Origin: Liolophura sinensis | Lineage: Eukaryota > Mollusca > Polyplacophora > Chitonida > Chitonidae | NCBI RefSeq assembly: GCF_032854445.1 | Contig: NC_088295.1 | Location: forward strand, 74,924,028-74,988,027 | Length of the DNA: 64,000 nt | Direction of reading: 5' to 3' | Part shown: positions 49,613-61,125 of the stretch, piece by piece | Layout of the letters: the number at the start of each line of letters is the position of its first letter | Position numbering within the stretch: position 1 is the stretch's first letter | The notes under the pieces: model-generated | Told to the model about the DNA's origin: nothing | Databases searched by the model: none | What the model saw: the letters and a program-made list of their open reading frames with translations, nothing else | Position numbers and translations under genes: made by a program

Positions 49613-49803
49613 TCTATGCTTAAATAAAATTAAATTACATGAATAGTTGTACTTATTCTTACTTATTTAAAAAAAAAAAACGAATAAAACAAAGATAGCC
49701 CACTTGCACTGACCATAAGTCATTAACATGTGCTAGGCAAAGCACAAGATTAACAGTATCATATACATGCACGCAACTTCTGCCTAATGAAGGCAACTTG
49801 TGG

Positions 49804-49979
49804 ATGATGACTATATGGAAGCCGGGCATGCTATATAAGGTTATCATGATGACTATATGAAAGCCGGGCATGCTATATAAAGTTATCATGATGGCTATAT
49901 GGGAGCCGGGCATGCTATATAAGGTTATCATGATGACTATATGGAAGTCGGGCATGCTATATAAGGTTATCCTGATGAC
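49804..49979. repeat. Minisatellite, about 4 copies of a 42-bp unit
   Basis: The unit contains GAAGCCGGGCATGCTATATA and GGTTATCATGATGACTAT. The 42-bp length keeps one frame open on the minus strand, which produces a misleading repetitive open frame. Confidence 0.92.
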
Positions 49980-50373
49980 AACAGTAAAAGTGCAGCTAAA
50001 AGTGCAACACAAGAAAAGCTCAAACAACACCAACGGGTATAGTTGAGTTAGGCCACATTTTTTTTAATGAAAAATACCCGCAAATAAGCTCTACCATGAC
50101 CAAAGCAAGGTGCAGGGGCAAACAAACCCAAACCAACCCAACGTAACTTGGAAGAGACGGAGAGAAAGATGGCAGAAAAAGGGGGAAAAAACACATGTTA
50201 TATGATATAGGTTCTTTAGTTCTTTATGCACTAATTTTACACTGAGTAAAATTATACATTTGTTAAATAATAGACAAGTTATACACTTGGTAATGCTCTG
50301 AGACCCAACCATTTCAAATTTTGTGATCCATATTACTTAGTTAAAGTTATTTTCTTATGTATATGCCCTGGAA

Positions 50374-51101
50374 ACGTATTGAATACAGGGTATCATGTAC
50401 GGCCAAATGCAAGGTGATGGCCATAACGTATTGAATACAGGGCATCATGTACGGCCAGATGCAAGGTGATGGCTATAACGTATTGAACACAGGGTATCAT
50501 GTACGGCCAAGGGCAAGGTGATGGCTATAACGTATTGAATACAGGGTATCATGTACGGCCAGATGCAAGGTGATGGCTATAACGTACTGAATACAGGGTA
50601 TCATGTACGGCCAGATGCAAGGTGATGGCTATAACGTATTGAATACAGAGTATCATGTACGGCCAAATGCAAGGTGATGGCTATAACGTATTGAATACAG
50701 GGTATCATGTACAGCCAGATGCAAGGTGATGGCTATAACGTATTGAATACAGGGTATCATGTACGGCCAAGGGCAAGGTGATGGCTATAACGTGTTGAAT
50801 ACAGGGTATCATGTACGGCCAAATGCAAGGTGATGGCTATAACGTATTGAATACAGGGTATCATGTACAGCCAAGGGCAAGGTGATGGCTATAACGTATT
50901 GAATACAGGGTATCATGTACGGCCAAATGCAAGGTGATGGCTATAACGTATTGAATACAGGATATCATGTACAGCCAAATGTAAGGTGACGGCTATAACG
51001 TATTGAATACAGAGTATCATGTACGGCTAGATGCAAGGTGATGGCTATAACGTATTGAATACAGGGTATCATGTACAGCCAAATGCAAGGTGATGGCTAT
51101 A
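50374..51101. repeat. Minisatellite, 14 copies of a 52-bp unit
   Basis: The unit contains CGTATTGAATACAGGGTATC and ATGTACGGCCAAATGCAAGG. Three interspersed variants (CCAAATG, CCAGATG, CCAAGGG) mark individual units. There are no spacers, so it is not a CRISPR-type array. Confidence 0.95.
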
Positions 51102-51529
51102 AGAACACTATCTACAGGCTGTGTTTATCACTTATATAGTCCTTGGGCAAATTTAAAATAACCCAAGACAAGGAAACAACTCTTAACTCTTTATTTTGTC
51201 GATCAGTTTTCCAGCTTACAAGTGCATTTCATTGTTGTCAGCCTGCAGATTATCTTCTCATCAAGAGAACGTGACAGTTTATATGATATATAAACGTGGA
51301 AGCAAATGAATGTACTTGTTGACAGTACAATTCGGCTGTTTGTACATCGTGGCTGAAATTATGTGTTTTCCAATTTTTTATTATATAGTGGAGAATGTAT
51401 AATGCTGGAATCGCTGTCTATTGAATGAACATCCAACATACCCAAAACAGGTTTTAATGGCCAAATTCAAATTATCTCATCTAGAGTTTTTTAACCTCTC
51501 TATAAAGTTGTCTTATTTTCGTTTGCATG

Positions 51530-51600
51530 GTTTAACGTTCTCAAGAATATTTCACTTACACGACTGCAACCAACATTTTGTGGGAGAAATACATGAAAAC
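51530..51600 (-). mobile_element. SINE family A remnant
   Basis: Only the inverted 3' end is clear: TTCTCAAGAATATTTCACTT, then a CATTTTGTGGGAG core trace. Confidence 0.5.
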
Positions 51601-53211
51601 CCTGAAAAAAACACCAAAATTAGTAATTCCAAATGAGCTTACAGGTGACAGTCGTATACATGAACAGTCCACCACCACGCAAAGATTGCCATATATAATG
51701 AGATCGGACGTATAATGGTGGCCAGATAAGAACGTGTTTCGCAAATGGGGGACCAAAGGCTCAATCCCAAGTCAGGCTTTTTAAGACCATAAAATAATAA
51801 TCTAGTTACTTCCTTGAAGGAAGCTCAGCATTAGGGGATGGTATACACCTGATATACTGGTCGACCATCACTCACAATAGTCTTACTGGGTGAGGTGACA
51901 TGTATGGCGTCTCTGCCATGGCGTGTGATCGTATAATATAAATGTGTAACGTGTGAGAGACTTTCTACACCGTTGTAAAAAAGCAACGTTAGAAAGAGCA
52001 AAAAATTAACCAAAACGTAGATATGATAATATGGTGAAGATTGAAAAAAATATTGGCAGAAGGGATTTAGGCCATGGACAGTTAATATCTGTTAATCCGT
52101 ACCATATCTGCTCGGACATTACAGGATTACGATGTCACGTATTAAGTTGATAACACATAGGCTTATACTCATTTGAAACTGTCTATGTATCATGTAATAA
52201 GGTGTTTGTCGGAATGAACAAGTTATCTACCGTAAGTGTTTCAGGTTTTAACGAGACGCAGTGTCGAATTTAAATTCATGATGTCGCCAGAAAGTTAAAA
52301 CAAAACAGAAAATTGCATTCAGAGTGAGAACTGAAATACCGTCAGATGTAGGTTATACAAACTGGTTTGGGTGACATGCTTAGAAAAGCTGTGTTGATGT
52401 ACTTAGTCCATGTGACTCAGTGCGTGGCAGACCAGGGCTTGTTCGTGACGCGGTCTTATCAATGTTCAGCCGTTCAGTTCTCACAACATTAGCACATACC
52501 TTCAACTGCCACTAGAGGTCATGACCCCGGGATGGGTTACCTGTTGATCTCTTGCACAAGAGAATTCAGTCACCTGTTTCCTCGCGATTTTTTCTCTTTC
52601 AGCTGTGTTACCGGGTACATCTCTGATATAATATTATCACCGAGCCGCTATCTATAAATCGCTGTTAGTGGAGCTAGCGGGAATGTGTCTGGATGATCAC
52701 ACAAAATAAATTCAGAGGACAGTGTTGTAACACAACAACAACTATGTACAATTTATTAATGTTACGAACATCCAATACAACTGATTAATTGACATGAGGC
52801 TCCCTAATGCCAACCATAACACACCCTGGATTTGCAGTGTAGGAGTACTCTAACCTACTAATGTGACAGTAAGTTCCTATCTGCCTTACCAAGTAAAGGT
52901 AAGGCTTTTTATACTAAATCAAACTTCTAATTAGAACCTGTTCTCTCACTCACTTGAGAAGTACCTAACAGGCTCTAACTTGCTAGACAAGCCAAGCCAG
53001 GTGCATGACCTGGCTCATCGGCAGACCTATCAGTGGGCTGACACCCAATTATCAGACTATTGCAAGGAAATGGTAAATACAGTGTGGACGTTAATTCCAC
53101 CTTGGTGACAATATGTATTCAGATAAAGTATGGATCAGGTTGAAAATGAAATAAATAAAAGTAGAGAAATTTACCAGACTGATTCGGCGAGAAGCTTAAG
53201 GTATAGTTATA

Positions 53212-53541
53212 TTGGAGTGAGTGAGTGCTTGGGGTTTAACGTCGTACTCAACAATTTTTCAGTCATATGACGAAGAAGGAATTCTAAGGGTGTATGTAAT
53301 GTGCCTCCTTGTTGCAGGACGGATTTCCACCGTTCTTTTATCTAGTGCTGCTTCACTGAAACGATTTACCGAAGGCAAGTAAGCCGACCTGCCCGAGCCA
53401 TTATACTGATACGGGTCAACCAGTCGTTGCATTATCCCCTTCATGCTGAACGCCAAGCGAGGAAGTTACAACTTCTTCTTTTAAAGTCTTAGGTTTGACT
53501 CGACCCAGGATTGATCCTGGATCTACCGCTCCCTAAGCGGA
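53212..53541 (-). mobile_element. SINE family B copy, nearly full length, inverted
   Basis: GAGTGAGTGAGTGCTTGGGG, then AACGTCGTACTCAACAATTT and CGCCAAGCGAGGAAGTTACA, ending in the B-box part of the head (GGATTGATCCTGGATCTACC). The A-box end is missing. The match to 38244-38606 is very close. Confidence 0.82.
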
Positions 53542-54492
53542 TTTATATTGGATGTTTTTAACATTTCTGAAATATGTTAACACAATGAATGCTTCAGTGA
53601 AACAGTATATAGTATGACATCGCAGTTAATCACAGAACACACATTGACTGGAACTTTTCTGGTGCAGTTCTCTTGATGAAGACACCCAGGAAATTATGAT
53701 GAAGAAAGTCCAATTTGTAACATCGACGGACGACCGATAACATCTATGTTGCTGTCTAATCCGCGATGAAAAAAAATCAAAAAATGAAAGCAAAACAAAA
53801 GATAGATAGATAAATTAATAAATAAATAAAAATGCAAAGAGCTTTTGTCATGAGTGTGTTTTTTGTCTTTTTTACCCTGCTAAGAACTCTTTCCTCGCCG
53901 TTTAACATCAATATTGCAGGGTCTTTTGTGATTCAGGAGTTTCGGCCCATTTAAACTACATGTAACAAATGGGATTAGTCTGCGTGCACTTGGACCACAT
54001 TTGCTGTATTCGTGCGTTGGCAATCTGACATGTAAACAACGTTAGGGTAAAGAAGCGTGTTTTGGGAGTCAGGAAAAACACGGTGAGCTAGACTGGTTGA
54101 CCTATGAAAACTGTAAAGGTAACAGGAGCTGTGGGATGGCTGTTTAACCGTGTGATTATTTAGAATTGTAACGGCACGAATTGTGAACACCACCCTAATA
54201 CACATGCTACAAATTTTGTAATGAGTACGTACGATAAAATCTAAGACATTTTGTAGGTAAAAAAATTAAAGATTTCTTCAGTCAAGACGCAAATGATCAA
54301 AATGATAAAGAAATTCAAGATATTTTCTTCTGTGAAAAACAATGTCATTGAATCTCGGAGAAGCGCAATTCGTGTTAGGGATCGCCGGGGAGTCTCCTTT
54401 AACAAGGTCATTCCCTTCTTGACACCTTTTTGTCTTTGACATCTCTGTCCGGGTCCTGGAGAAAGTAGGCGTGGCCATTATCTCTGTGTCCT

Positions 54493-54502
54493 CTATATAA
54501 GG
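54493..54502 (+). promoter_or_regulatory. TATA box of the IGFBP-Tg1 gene
   Basis: CTATATAAGG, 78 bases upstream of the initiator ATG. A start near 54525 would give a leader of about 55 bases. Confidence 0.75.
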
Positions 54503-54579
54503 TGGTTACGGACCCACGCGGGTCAAACAGGCCTCACCAGAAACGCACAAATACGCCAGGACCGTGAACAGACAGAAAG

Positions 54580-57500
54580 ATGCAGTTATCCTTGTTGGTG
54601 CTCGCCCTCGGGGTGTCCATGTCTTATGCCATGGTCTGCCCACCAGACATCTGCACCCGGGTAAGATGCGCAGGCATTCGGGCAGAGGACTGCGCAGGAA
54701 GAGTGGACGCCAATGGGGGCTTCTGTGGGTGCTGCCCTGCTTGCATCCAGCAAGCTGGTAAGTTACCCGCATCATACGTTTAGTATGCTTCAAGGATCGG
54801 TGAATAAAACGTTTTTAACAACTTTTATAGACGAATTTTGAAAAAAATTATATCTTATAATTCATGAAATATCGAAAAATCCCGAAATGCCCATGTCTTG
54901 ATTTTACAACAATTTACCATTATTCACCTAAGGTAAATCGATGTGGTTTGTGTCAGAGCAAGGTATTACTTCATGCATAAAAGAGTGGTACTTAAACATA
55001 TGCAAAGATTAGATCAATGTCATATTGATGGGAAATCACAAATCATGTAAATCTTGCAAATATGTTATGGAAACTTCATATATACCAACCAGACAGACAC
55101 ATAAAGTATCTTGCAATCCAAGGTCATCTTTACACATGCACGCATCCTGCAAATTACACGAGTTGGCTCATGAAAACTTGCACACCTCACACTTACAATA
55201 TAAGTAAACTTAAATCAATAAGATTTGCATGCATGCGTTGTAATAAACCTGACTATTTGTCAAGCACTTTGCAGGATCGAGAGTGTAATAAATATCCCAG
55301 TCTTACTGTCAGTCACTTTAGTGGACTTTGTGCCCATAGCTGACTGTCATGTGTCGAACGAATCTCCACAGTTATTTTAACCACTTATTTATTTAAGAAA
55401 TCACCGTCAGCTGTTTATGTAGGCCAAGTCAACCTAATACAAACAGGGCTTCTTCTGGGGTGTTGAATTTCAAGATCACCGACAAAATAAGCAAACATAT
55501 CAAGCTGAAGACAAGACACGGCGACAGATTATACGCTACAGGCTATGTGTAATCGCACTATTCTAGTTCACGCTATGTTTATATACATGTCTAAGAAAAA
55601 AAATCACACACAGAATGCAAGCAAAAATATAAATACAATAATGACATAATACTGAATAAAAATAATTAGATTATTAAATAAATTGTTGTTAAACTTGCAT
55701 AATAAGTAAGGAATTTTATAGTTCAGTTTCAGCATTTGGTACTTAACTCATTGCGGTACTTTAGCAAAACACATTTTATCGCTAAAATTTGCTATTACGC
55801 AGCAAGCCGAACGCATTAGCATGGTTTGTACAACAAAGTATTATACAGATAGTGCATGCTGTGGGCTGGGACATCATGAATTGTCAGCTCGAAAGTGGAT
55901 ACTGCCGTGTAATCTTGGGATAATTCTTTGTGAGAGTGAGGTTGTATTCCTTGGCACGCGCGATCGTTGTACATCGTGTTTTTCTGCATATCATGTGACC
56001 GTCTCTCGACCAATGAAAACCGAGAATTACACTATGAGGTATAATAATATAAGATCATATAGTAATATTATAAGATTCCACACGAATTCAAGTTCTTCAA
56101 GGCAGCTGTATTTGTTCTTTCAGCTGAAGGCGAGCTGTGTATGTCATCTCTTATTCTTCTCGGTGCTCCTCAGAATACAGAATGTGCTGAGGGTCTCTTC
56201 TGTAACAGAAACACAGCAAAATGCCAGAAAAGTGAGTCATCGTAAATTGGCTGATCCCCACTGGCACGCCTCTTCCTTGGAAACTGTAGCAATTTCAAAT
56301 CGAAGATAAATCGCTACTTTCAATATAACATTCCCTTACTTTCCCGTAAATATATGTAAATAATATTGTACCACGGTTCTTCCTTTGAATATTTTTAACT
56401 ATAATCTAGTTAGATGTGTTGTCAACACAACGTCTATTATACAACATCACAGGCTAATGGGTTCTATACTGTTATGGGACAAGTTTGTATCAAGTTCTCA
56501 GGATTTTTTTCAGTTTTCCATTATATAAAATCCACTGGAAAAGATATAAACGAAAATAAACTGTAAATAATAATTAATCTTCAAGTGTATATCATAAATA
56601 AAATACCCTATTTCTTCTAAAATTTGGGACACCTGGTCTGCTCATTTTAGCCAATAGACATGTAATTCTAGCAGGAATATTGAGTTTTTTTCTCACATGG
56701 TTAGACCATCTAATGAACAACATACTCATATCTTTACATTTCCAGAAGGCTGGTAAAGAAATGTACTATTCTACTTTCAACACTACTTATATCTGTCCCA
56801 AATTTTAGAAGAATTAGGGTACAGCAGATGTCCTTATCGAGGATATATGTATTTGTTTGACATATTTTCTCATCGCTGCAAACCCAGTACATTTTCAGTG
56901 CATCATTACAAATTTAGTAACGTGGACTAATTAATAATTATATGTTTATCATATAAGTAACATATTTCTTATAAAGACAGTTCACCTTGTACTGAAGACT
57001 CGTTGATATAACTACTCTTACTCCCAAACATAAAGAGCCGTGTTCAGTGAAGCTGCAGGAGTTCCATACCCTTCAGGACACAGCTAAAAAGGCAGGTCAT
57101 CACCTCCTGGGACAGTCCCCACCCAGGTGCGAGTCGGACGGGACGTACAGCGCAGTGCAGTGCTCTGGCTCCGTGTAAGTCATGTGCCACATATCTAATA
57201 GTACTACAGAAAACTTCGTCTGCTCATACTTCATACAGCGCATGCGCCGCTCTCTACGTTCGCTCTACACCAATGCGAGCACTAGCAAATTTTTTGCAGA
57301 CATCTTGAACAGCTGGGGTCACGGTGATGAGGCAGGAAATGATGTCAGAAAACACAAAAAACACTCTCTTAAGCTTTGTTTCTAATAATATTTTTACAGA
57401 ATTCTTGTCTAAGGTTGTTTCTAACCACCACCTGAAACAATTTTATTGATGAATGCTGATTAAATAGTTTTGCGCGAGTACACCAGTACTGAGCAGGCTC

Positions 57501-58347
57501 CAAAGTTCAAGCTTGTCTAGTTGTGGCAGTAATGTAAAGCGGGTGTAGGTAGCGGTAGGCTACATATGCGCTGTGAGGAGTGGGCTTATGCCTGCTGCTA
57601 TGAATATAATTTCCAAATTTATTCTGAAAATCCCAAGGTTGTTTTAGTTGACCACGTAGTTTGAGAAAACATGCATGTATATAGGTCTTCATATATGAGT
57701 AACAGACAGTAAAACGGGTGTAACATATATAGGCCTACTCTAAAAAAACGTGATCTACTAAATTTAACAGGAAGTCTGTTTTCTCTGTGTTAGACGTTTC
57801 AGACATTTGCCCAAACACAGTGTCTAATCCCTCACAACTATATTGTTTAAAATAATAACAACTTTTTGTGCGTGTACTGTGACATACTCAGGCTTGTTGC
57901 TATGAAGATTTGCTTTGTCCTTCAGGTGTTACTGTTCCAACAAAGAAGGGGAACAACTCTTCAGGGATAAACCAAACAATCTGCTATACCAGGCCAACAT
58001 TTGGGAACAGAACAACATGAATTGCCGTAAGTCGAGAGCCGTTTATTAACCAGCTAGTTTCTTTGCAATCATAACAACAAAACATCTAGTAAATCAATTT
58101 GAAACTGGTTTTATTGCCGTACACAGATAATGAGTAAAACTTCATTGTTTATCCGCCAGGATGCGCTGTTGAACAGCACGAGTACATGAAAACCGGACTG
58201 ATTGGCCGGCTGTTCAGATGCGAGAACAACGGGAACTACGCGAAGGTCGGCTGCACCGGGTCAGTCTGCTACTGCGCCGACGAACATGGGAAGCAGGTCG
58301 GCACAAACACCGTCAACATTGGCCAACAGGAGTCTTTAAAATGTTAG
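54580..58347 (+). CDS. Secreted protein with IGFBP N-terminal-type domain and two thyroglobulin type-1 domains, five exons
   Basis: Exons are 54580-54757, 56124-56231, 57036-57174, 57926-58026 and 58160-58347, phase-consistent and giving 237 residues. The signal peptide is MQLSLLVLALGVSMSYA. Residues 20-94 are Cys-rich (CPPDICTRVRC, GGFCGCCPACIQQAGE, ECAEGLFC); the GxCGCCxxC block followed by GE and CaxGLxC is the IGFBP N-domain pattern. The first Tg1 domain spans 98-175 (PCSVKLQEF, PPRCESDGTYSAVQC, CYCSNKEG, NMNC). The second spans 177-237 (CAVEQHEYMKTG, FRCENNGNYAKVGC, CYCADEHG), with its sixth Cys as the last residue. Vertebrate IGFBPs 1-6 also pair an IGFBP N-domain with Tg1. Binding of insulin-like peptides, or protease inhibition, is inferred from the domains. 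The exon 3 acceptor (ACATAAAG) has a weak pyrimidine tract. Confidence 0.88.
56604..56821. mobile_element. MITE with about 28-bp terminal inverted repeats and TA ends (long copy)
   Basis: It starts TACCCTATTTCTTCTAAAAT and ends ATTTTAGAAGAATTAGGGTA, near-perfect inverted ends. The interior is non-coding. It lies in intron 2 of the IGFBP-Tg1 gene and is the same family as 7553-7701, in opposite orientation. Confidence 0.8.
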
Positions 58348-58592
58348 ATCGATCTGTATATGAAATGACCAACTTTTGTTTTCCATTTACAGACTCTTTT
58401 GGATTCTTTTTAGTCCCATGTTTTTACTGAATAGTTGTTCCATCTTATGTTGTATTATTTCTTACACGTATTGTAAGCCCCTAACCGGTACCATTTTGTA
58501 GACTTTGTTTTGTATATTTTGTGTGCATGTATTCTGTCCTTTATTTGCCTCATACCTCGATACATGTATACTTTACACGTATATGGTGTTAG

Positions 58593-58598
58593 AATAAA
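58593..58598 (+). terminator. Poly(A) signal of the IGFBP-Tg1 gene
   Basis: AATAAA about 245 bases beyond the stop codon, the first on this strand after the gene. It is followed by a T/G-rich stretch (TTCTCTTCAGTTGTGCG). Confidence 0.7.
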
Positions 58599-58689
58599 GT
58601 TCAGTACTTCTCTTCAGTTGTGCGTTATTTCCATGAATAAGCCGAATAAACTGGTTGACGCAATAGCTTGTATTTTCACCGATTATCAA

Positions 58690-59191
58690 TGCATGGCGTG
58701 TCACCTTAGTGGTTACCAATAGCGTGTCACATCAGTGGTTATCAATGGCGTGTGACCTTACCGGTTACTAATGACTTGTCACCTCACTGGTTAACAATGG
58801 CGTATCACCTTACCAGTTACTAATGAAATGTCACCTCACCCGTTACCAATGGCGTTTGACCTTACCAATTACCAATGGCATGTCGCCTTACCGGTTACAG
58901 ATGGCGTTTTACCTGACTGGTTACCAAATGGCGTTTCACCTTACCGGTTACCAATGGCATGTCACCTCGCCTTTTACCAATGGCGTGTCACCTTACCGTT
59001 TACAAATGGCGTTTCACCTTTCTGGTTACCAATGGCGTTTCACCTTACCGGTTACAAATGGCGTTTCACCTTACTGGTTACCTATGGCGTGTGACCTTAC
59101 CAGTCACCAATGACATGTCATCTTACCGGTTACTAATGACATGTCACCTCGCCGTTTACCAATGACGTGTCACCTTACCAGTTAGCAGTGG
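58690..59191. repeat. Minisatellite, about 19 copies of a 26-bp unit
   Basis: The unit is close to GGCGTTTCACCTTACCGGTT + ACCAAT. ATGGCGT and ATGACATGTC variants tend to alternate, suggesting a partial 52-bp higher-order period. It begins about 90 bases past the poly(A) signal of the IGFBP-Tg1 gene. Confidence 0.92.
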
Positions 59192-60242
59192 TATGTCCAA
59201 CGGTATGACCATTAAACTGCTGTCTTTCTCTGTGTTGGTATGTTTTGGCTTGTTCACTGGTCCAGTCATGTCAGTTGTCTTCGAAATGACGGTCCACTGA
59301 GGCAGCATTTTAAATATGTTGGCAACGAAACCGACCTGGTATTACAATACTAGGCCAGAATAATGAAAGCACTGTTAGAATCCAAACGAAACAAACATCC
59401 AAACTGGGCAAGTCGTATGACGGAAACTCGCACATACATGAGTAATTATTCTACTTTGTCATGACTCCACAATTAGCATAGTAGGGTATTGTATAACGAG
59501 CAATGTTGTTATATAGAGGTGTGGCATTTGTTTTATTCTGTTAAGTGTTTTAACAGTGGATAAGAACAGCGGATAGGACACTGCCACCTTGCGCATCGAA
59601 ATCAAGTAACGCCCATCAGACAGATAGCTGAAAAGTATGCGTAATTTCAGTCATTTTTTTTTAAGAATTGTTTTTTTTTTAAGATGATTAAATGCATTCA
59701 AATGTTTAAACTCTGTGGTGAGCTTGATAGACCATACATAGTTGGCGTTTGGATATTCTGACGTCACAAGAAGTTTTTCCTATTCTTTTAATACATCTTT
59801 TAATAGCCCTTATTACCCATGAGAAGAAGATTACTTATACAATGATCTAAAATAAATGGCTTTAGGTGAATATAAAGAAAGAAAGGCGATGTGTCGTCAG
59901 AATACATGTACCTTGGCACTGGCCTTATGGTCCATCTACCTGACAATACCAACATCTGACATTTCATTTAGTTCGATGAAAACGATCTAGAAAATAAGTA
60001 AACGCTAAATTTCTTGTGAACGTTTTCATTGACATTTGTTTTGATGATCATTTCACTTTATACGGTCTTTCCCATTATCCCCATAACTTTCACAACCTGA
60101 TTCTTGCCATGGTTACACACGTATATATAGGACTCTACAGATATATCCAAACTGGTAAACTGGTTAACACATAATACTGGCTTTGGTAATAGCCGCTTAT
60201 ATCTCAATATATCAGTCCAGAAACTCGGTATTCCGAAATCAA

Positions 60243-60377
60243 GTCAGAATGTGGTGTCACCGATATCATAACAACACGATCGTGCATATCAGAATGTGGT
60301 GCCACCGATATCATAACAGCACGATCATGCAAGTCAGAATGTGGTGCCACCGATATCATAACAACACGATCATGCAA
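60243..60377. repeat. Three tandem copies of a 45-bp unit
   Basis: CAGAATGTGGTGCCACCGAT recurs at 60245, 60290 and 60335. Each unit carries ATAACAACACGATC. Confidence 0.9.
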
Positions 60378-60774
60378 GTTGTTATTGAAGGACAGTAAAG
60401 GCCTGCGCCTGGTGTATTTATAAAGCAATAGGCGACTGTATGTCGCATGTCACCGCCCTAATGCACTGACTGCTACTTGATAACTGCTTTTTCTCTCCAG
60501 AGCTATGATCGATGAAGCTGCAAGAGTTCTTGGAAGAGTTCCGGACTCTCCAGAACGGCCAAACTGGTCAGAGTGTCGTGGGAAAATCCCGTCCTAGGTG
60601 CGAGGCCGACGGGGTGAACAAGTTCGGGTTCAAATCCGGGCTTGGCTATAAAATTTATTTATTCCTCCGCTGTTGCCGTTCGCAGGCCTTTTCTGAAGCC
60701 TTACTTTAGATGAGGGCAACTTGTCTTCTTCCATTATAGCATGTAAAGCAGTATGCCACACGCTGGGGTGATTG

Positions 60775-60960
60775 ACTGATTGATTGGTGCGTTATCGCTT
60801 TTTCACTTTTTTTTTCTATTATTACGACAGTCAGGTTTATTGGAGAAGGAAACAGCAGTGCCCGGGATATAGAACCGGCTTTTGACAACTGTATCTGACT
60901 CACCTATGGACTAAAAACCTCATCTGAAACAGCGACAGCTGGATTCGAGCACGTCACCTA
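60775..60960 (-). mobile_element. SINE remnant inside the decayed gene copy
   Basis: GATTGATTGATTGGTGCGTT, then TTATTACGACAGTCAGGTTT and a GGAGAAGGAAAC core trace. It is inverted and diverged. Confidence 0.45.
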
Positions 60961-61034
60961 GTTTACACTAGTATTGGTCAAGTGTTTGATGATCGGAGCG
61001 AACCAGCGCATTAGCCATCTGATCCAACGATGCC

Positions 61035-61125
61035 CCTCATACATGCGAGAGTTCGCCAGTAACTTGCCAAAACTCGGTGGTTTACCACGGGCTTTTGGGT
61101 TTCCTCCATCTATAAACTTATTCCT
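61035..61125 (+). mobile_element. SINE core remnant
   Basis: CAGTAACTTGCCAAAACTCG, GGTGGTTTACCACGGGC and GTTTCCTCCATCTATAAAC form a core variant also traceable at 27265-27300 and 61970-62035. Confidence 0.4.

Larger units (their letters stand above)
51110..54480. other. Intergenic region
   Basis: No exon recognised. It contains a SINE A remnant at about 51530-51600, a family B SINE at 53212-53541 and otherwise AT-rich single-copy sequence. Confidence 0.55.

Noticed and set aside
49659-50033. 124-codon minus-strand frame with a 14-residue repeat (MITLYSMPGFHIVI)
   Set aside because: The 42-bp minisatellite unit is a multiple of three, so the frame stays open by arithmetic alone; the flanks are not protein-like.
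50374-51101. Regular direct repeats that could suggest a CRISPR-like array
   Set aside because: Units are contiguous with no unique spacers, and the window is clearly animal nuclear DNA.
52727-53113. LTR-like stretch on the minus strand (TATAAAA near 52905, AATAAA near 52757, end ...TTACAACA)
   Set aside because: No matching target duplication, no second LTR and no retroelement coding remains in the window; ordinary AT-rich sequence can give the same signals.
52600-53200. Search for further genes between the minisatellites and the IGFBP-Tg1 promoter
   Set aside because: No exon with both splice borders and protein-like content was found on either strand.
55821-56309. 162-codon plus-strand frame
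   Set aside because: It runs through an intron and overlaps exon 2 of the IGFBP-Tg1 gene in another frame; no domain content.
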